Assembly (NCBI GenBank): GCA_002731195.1
Contig: PCAI01000034.1
Span: 1-16,802, forward strand
Direction: 5' to 3'
From: Methanobacteriota archaeon
GTDB lineage: Archaea; Thermoplasmatota; Poseidoniia; Poseidoniales; Thalassarchaeaceae
Length of the DNA stretch: 16,802 nucleotides
Positions within the stretch are counted from its first letter, which is position 1. Every line of letters starts with the position of its first letter. Shown piece after piece: positions 15,356-16,802 of this stretch. The notes below the pieces were generated by a model that worked only from the letters and a program-made list of their open reading frames with translations, was not told the DNA's origin and ran no database searches. Both the position numbers and the translations under genes were made by a program.

Positions 15356-16165
15356 TTATCGATATTCTAGCATTTCCCATGCGATCCTAAGATCTGTAGT
15401 ATTCATCATACCTTTTTGTGCTAAGTGCCAACCATTTTCCATTGTTGAGTAAACTATTGCTTGGCCCAAAATAGGCGAATGAATGCGATTCCAGTCGCCT
15501 GCTTGACCCAACCCCATAATTGAGTTTTTAATATCTGAGTTTCTCAAATCCCATGCCGCTTCAAATAAATTTATTCCATCGGATCTCCCAGCTGATTTGT
15601 AGCATACTTTGATGATATCCCCTAAGTCAGTACTATCTTTTACATCTTGTATTATTTCTTTTGAAATCGGAGACTCATCTAAGACATGTGATGAAGCAAT
15701 GATTTTTGTACCTCCTTTTTTTGCTAATTCACAGAGTTTAGCCCTCTCTTTAGCGTTGATATTGATTTCTAAATCAACCCAACTAACGCCGCTTTCTATT
15801 GCTTTCCTCATTACTTCTAGTCTTTGTTTCTCCGTACCCGGAAAATAACCACCTTCTCTTTCCGGCCTACAAGTCAATATTACTGGCAAAACAATGCCTT
15901 GCCTTAAAGAAATTAGTACAGAATCTAGATCTAGGTATTCAAATTCTTGAGGAGTAAAAACTGTAGTTTTCTTGATTTTTTGATCTTCCTTACTGAGACT
16001 TTTTTGATCCTGTTCTCCGGTTGTGACAATTTCTTGTTTAGACCATAGCATATCTAACCTTACTTCAACTAAATCGGCACCGGTTGCAGTAGCGCTTGCT
16101 GCATCTTTTAGGACTTCACTGATAGTACAACCTCTCAAAGAAACGCATACCAACGGCATATCCAT
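15356..16165 (-). CDS. aroD: Type I 3-dehydroquinate dehydratase
   Basis: Catalyses the third step of the shikimate pathway, dehydrating 3-dehydroquinate to 3-dehydroshikimate through a Schiff base. 269 residues. Diagnostic blocks are 'ADLVEVRLDML' (30-40, with Glu34 and Arg36), 'VILTCRPEREGG' (95-106), 'WVDLEI' (129-134), catalytic His160 in 'IIASSHVLDESP', Schiff-base Lys186 in 'IIKVCYKSAG', and the closing 'SIMGLGQAGDWNRIHSPILGQAIVYST' spread over 215-241. A Lys/Gln/Glu-rich stretch at about 41-75 makes it longer than typical 220-250 residue members. The ATG at 16165 is chosen; a second ATG two codons later is equally possible. A TATA-like element lies about 29 bases upstream with no ribosome site, fitting a leaderless message. 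It is divergent from gyrB. The other shikimate genes are not in the window. Confidence 0.94.
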   Translation of the reverse strand: MDMPLVCVSLRGCTISEVLKDAASATATGADLVEVRLDMLWSKQEIVTTGEQDQKSLSKEDQKIKKTTVFTPQEFEYLDLDSVLISLRQGIVLPVILTCRPEREGGYFPGTEKQRLEVMRKAIESGVSWVDLEININAKERAKLCELAKKGGTKIIASSHVLDESPISKEIIQDVKDSTDLGDIIKVCYKSAGRSDGINLFEAAWDLRNSDIKNSIMGLGQAGDWNRIHSPILGQAIVYSTMENGWHLAQKGMMNTTDLRIAWEMLEYR

Positions 16166-16190
16166 AACGGCAAGCGAGTTTAGGTTTCTG

Positions 16191-16198
16191 TTTAATTA
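16191..16198 (-). promoter_or_regulatory. TATA-like element of aroD
   Basis: On the minus strand this reads TAATTAAA, centred about 29 bases before the aroD ATG. That is the expected TATA position if transcription begins at or next to the start codon, and no Shine-Dalgarno is present in the short gap. Confidence 0.4.
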
Positions 16199-16234
16199 TG
16201 TCGTGTAATTAGATTTTATGATTAGATGGTGAAA

Positions 16235-16270
16235 ATACAAAAAAACATATCAATATGATAGTTTTTGTAT
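16235..16270. repeat. AT-rich nested inverted repeat in the aroD-gyrB gap
   Basis: ATACAAAAA (16235-16243) and TTTTTGTAT (16262-16270) are perfect 9-base complementary arms. Between them TATCA-ATA-TGATA (16248-16260) forms an inner inverted repeat, so the whole could fold into one long hairpin or serve as nested protein-binding half-sites. It lies midway between the divergent genes, where the gyrB promoter is expected. AT-richness raises the chance of coincidence, but 9 plus 5 bases nested is more than expected. Confidence 0.5.
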
Positions 16271-16282
16271 CAACTTTTGGAA

Positions 16283-16296
16283 GGGTTGAATAACCC
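16283..16296 (+). repeat. Short GC hairpin upstream of gyrB
   Basis: GGGTT (16283-16287) and AACCC (16292-16296) pair around a GAAT loop. The same GGGTT and AACCC half-sites recur in the large palindrome 41 bases downstream, so alternative pairings between the two hairpins are possible in the gyrB leader RNA. Confidence 0.45.
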
Positions 16297-16323
16297 CCTT
16301 ACACTAGGTTAGTTGTTATCAAA

Positions 16324-16349
16324 TGAGGGTTCCCTATAGGGAACCCTCA
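16324..16349. repeat. Perfect 26-base palindrome just upstream of gyrB
   Basis: TGAGGGTTCCC and GGGAACCCTCA flank TATA, giving a fully self-complementary 26-base element that ends 17 bases before the gyrB start. Its six-base GC-rich runs stand out in the AT-rich surroundings. As RNA it would make an 11-base-pair hairpin next to the ribosome site; as DNA it could be an operator or extrude as a cruciform. It carries an in-frame stop that limits gyrB to the GTG at 16367. Confidence 0.85.
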
Positions 16350-16356
16350 GAAAACT

Positions 16357-16362
16357 AGGTGA
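16357..16362 (+). promoter_or_regulatory. Ribosome-binding site of gyrB
   Basis: AGGTGA, complementary to the 3' end of 16S rRNA, ends 4 bases before the GTG at 16367. It helps select this unusual start codon. The neighbouring bases ACTAGGT also occur at 16304-16310. Confidence 0.5.
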
Positions 16363-16366
16363 TTAT

Positions 16367-16802
16367 GTGAGTGGCGAAGTAAATATTCCTGAAAATGGTG
16401 AGGATAATCAAGAATATGATGCTGGCAGCATACAAGTCCTAGAAGGATTAGAGGCTGTAAGAAAAAGACCGGGTATGTATCTTGGAGATCCTCATGACGG
16501 TACAGCATTGCATCATTGCATATGGGAAGTTGTAGACAATTCAGTAGATGAGCATCTTGGAGGTCATAGTGACCTCATAGAAGTAAAAATTAACTCAGAT
16601 GGAACTTTAACAGTTAGAGACTATGGAAGAGGGATACCAACGGGCATACATGAAGAGTTTGGCATATCAGCAGCAGAAGTGATAATGACAAAATTACATG
16701 CTGGCGGAAAATTTGACAATAGTTCATATAAAGTATCTGGAGGATTACATGGAGTTGGAGTTTCGGCTGTGAATGCAGTTTCGGAGTGGATGGAAATGAC
16801 AA
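16367..16802 (+). CDS. gyrB: DNA gyrase subunit B (3' truncated by the window end)
   Basis: The first 145 residues of the ATPase subunit of type IIA topoisomerase, which with GyrA introduces negative supercoils. After a 21-residue acidic leader comes 'IQVLEGLEAVRKRPGMYLG' (22-40), and the GHKL ATP site follows: catalytic Glu54 and Asn58 in 'EVVDNSVDE', Asp85-x-Gly-Arg88-Gly-Ile-Pro91, 'KLHAGGKFD' (109-117) and the ATP-lid 'GGLHGVG' (125-131). These motifs are of bacterial type; several euryarchaeal groups acquired gyrase from bacteria. GTG at 16367 is the only start codon between the in-frame TAG at 16337 and the conserved core and has a ribosome site. GyrB is preferred over ParE because no partner is visible and gyrase is the usual archaeal enzyme. 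Reading continues past the window. Confidence 0.95.
   Translation, partial: MSGEVNIPENGEDNQEYDAGSIQVLEGLEAVRKRPGMYLGDPHDGTALHHCIWEVVDNSVDEHLGGHSDLIEVKINSDGTLTVRDYGRGIPTGIHEEFGISAAEVIMTKLHAGGKFDNSSYKVSGGLHGVGVSAVNAVSEWMEMT

Noticed and set aside
16180..16312. Further TTAGGT-like half-sites near aroD and gyrB (16180 and 16305)
   Set aside because: Single six-base half-sites are expected about ten times by chance in a window of this size and composition, and these lack a partner arm.
16324..16349. Palindrome read as a transcription terminator
   Set aside because: Both neighbouring genes point away from it, no T-run follows, and archaeal termination relies mostly on oligo-T; it lies in the gyrB leader instead.
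1..16802. tRNA genes, CRISPR arrays, insertion sequences or phage genes
   Set aside because: Scanning intergenic stretches and gene content showed no cloverleaf with a GTTC-type T arm, no regular spaced repeats, and no transposase, integrase or structural phage protein.

Overview
The window is AT-rich, densely packed DNA that reads as a marine planktonic archaeon, most likely Marine Group II (Candidatus Poseidoniales), with Marine Group III as an alternative. The assignment is an inference from three things. There are very large signal-anchored surface proteins built from CARDB and PKD modules. A bacterial-type gyrB sits next to a type I aroD. Some starts have clear Shine-Dalgarno sites while others look leaderless with an upstream TATA-like box. 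There are 13 genes and almost no spare DNA. No tRNA, rRNA, CRISPR array, insertion sequence or phage gene was seen.

Layout. (1) 1-2472, plus: the 3' part of a surface protein with CARDB domains, one membrane anchor and a cytoplasmic zinc ribbon; its start lies outside the window. (2) 2483-7158: the iron-sulfur block. A NifU-C-terminal-like (Nfu) scaffold on the minus strand is divergent from sufC-sufB-sufD and a DUF2085 membrane protein on the plus strand. The 115-base divergent promoter carries an inverted repeat that strongly resembles a DtxR/IdeR iron-repressor box and a second weaker copy 31 bases away, suggesting iron-responsive control of both arms. (3) 7161-10299, minus: a coupled three-gene operon in transcription order plant-type glutaminyl cyclase, three-helix membrane protein with a carboxypeptidase-regulatory-like fold, and a thymidylate-kinase-like protein with a degenerate P-loop and a long extra C-terminal domain. 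(4) 10358-15351, plus: a giant membrane-anchored HExxH metalloprotease with five PKD-like modules, coupled to a smaller anchored extracellular protein of unknown function. (5) 15356-16165, minus: aroD (3-dehydroquinate dehydratase). (6) 16367-end, plus: the first 145 codons of gyrB from a GTG start, preceded by a 201-base region with three inverted repeats, one a perfect 26-base palindrome.

How it fits together. SufBCD assembles Fe-S clusters, the Nfu-like protein probably carries them to targets, and DUF2085 may add a membrane step. The divergent glutaminyl cyclase and metalloprotease suggest modification and breakdown of extracellular protein, fitting a heterotroph that feeds on protein. 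The aroD and gyrB genes are housekeeping.

The strongest leads are the DtxR-like operator at the suf/nfu promoter, the palindrome set before gyrB, the unusual TMK-like fusion, and DUF2085 inside the suf operon.
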